Source: Anaerolineaceae bacterium (lineage in GTDB: Bacteria; Chloroflexota; Anaerolineae; Anaerolineales; Anaerolineaceae). From it: 34,000 bases of DNA. Both the position numbers and the translations under genes were made by a program. Of the stretch, positions 33,902 to 34,000 are shown piece by piece. The DNA lies in the NCBI GenBank assembly GCA_003446605.1, contig DMDF01000129.1, forward strand, positions 1-34,000, in the 5' to 3' direction. Numbering within the stretch: the stretch's first letter is position 1; each line of letters starts with the position of its first letter. Below the pieces are notes generated by a model. That model was not told the origin of the DNA. It did not search any database and saw nothing but the letters and a program-made list of their open reading frames with translations.

Positions 33902-34000
33902 CTACTTCGAACTGCTGACCTTCTTGATTCTGCCCTTTTTATCAGCCACCACGCGCAGCACGGTCGATAGATTGTGCCCGTTGGCGGTCTTTTGCTTGGC
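33902..34000 (-). CDS. C-terminal end of an unknown basic protein (partial)
   Basis: On the minus strand a frame is open from the window end to a TAG at 33902-33904, encoding 32 residues with LSTVLRVVADKKGRIKK near the end. The codon use is GC-richer than the genes to the left. Strand, stop and tidy coding character support a gene, but the family is not identifiable from this piece. Confidence 0.4.
   Translation of the reverse strand, partial: AKQKTANGHNLSTVLRVVADKKGRIKKVSSSK

Overview
The window looks like a chromosomal segment from an anaerobic, fermentative bacterium, most likely a Chloroflexota/Anaerolineae-type organism. This is inferred, with moderate confidence, from several signs together. 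There is a GHMP-type mevalonate-pathway decarboxylase, a stand-alone MsmX/UgpC-type ABC ATPase, a membrane-anchored spermidine-synthase-like protein, a DUF1461-like protein, a pth-mfd-uvrB repair run, and a one-chain pyruvate:ferredoxin oxidoreductase. No rRNA, tRNA or CRISPR array was found.

Layout. 1-17,100 is dense housekeeping DNA: the end of a membrane protein, a class V aminotransferase, the ABC ATPase, a DUF1461-like/spermidine-synthase-like pair on the minus strand, nnr, YtxH-like and DUF948-like membrane proteins, pth-mfd-uvrB on the plus strand, then acylphosphatase, HEAT-repeat protein, rseP and the mevalonate-pathway decarboxylase on the minus strand. From about 17,100 to the right end the DNA is visibly more AT-rich, has long intergenic gaps, a transposase remnant and accessory metabolism.

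The accessory block is the main interest. One minus-strand cluster (22,796 to 17,610) encodes a PLP fold-type-I enzyme, then, after an internal terminator-like hairpin, a 77-residue stand-alone copy of the ornithine/lysine aminomutase dimerisation domain. This is translationally coupled to a 602-residue protein with an N-terminal cobalamin-binding Rossmann domain and a C-terminal mutase-type TIM barrel. A P-loop protein (possible mutase reactivase) and a small beta-rich protein of unknown function follow. Taken in order, dimer domain, B12 domain and barrel form a circular permutation, split over two genes, of ornithine 4,5-aminomutase OraE (barrel, dimer domain, B12 domain). The B12 motif is altered, and the PLP lysine of OraE/KamE is not at its expected place, so the reaction may be new.

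Upstream of that cluster are a DHA2-like MFS exporter and a second transcription unit made of a FAD oxidoreductase with a four-cysteine motif and an ion-transporter-superfamily permease. Next come a GntR/FadR-type regulator and, divergently, pyruvate:ferredoxin oxidoreductase. A reasonable but unproven picture is import of an organic or amino acid by the permease, oxidation by the FAD enzyme, rearrangement by the B12 protein with its PLP partner, and final oxidation of a 2-oxoacid by the ferredoxin-linked oxidoreductase, under GntR control. The substrate cannot be told from the sequence.
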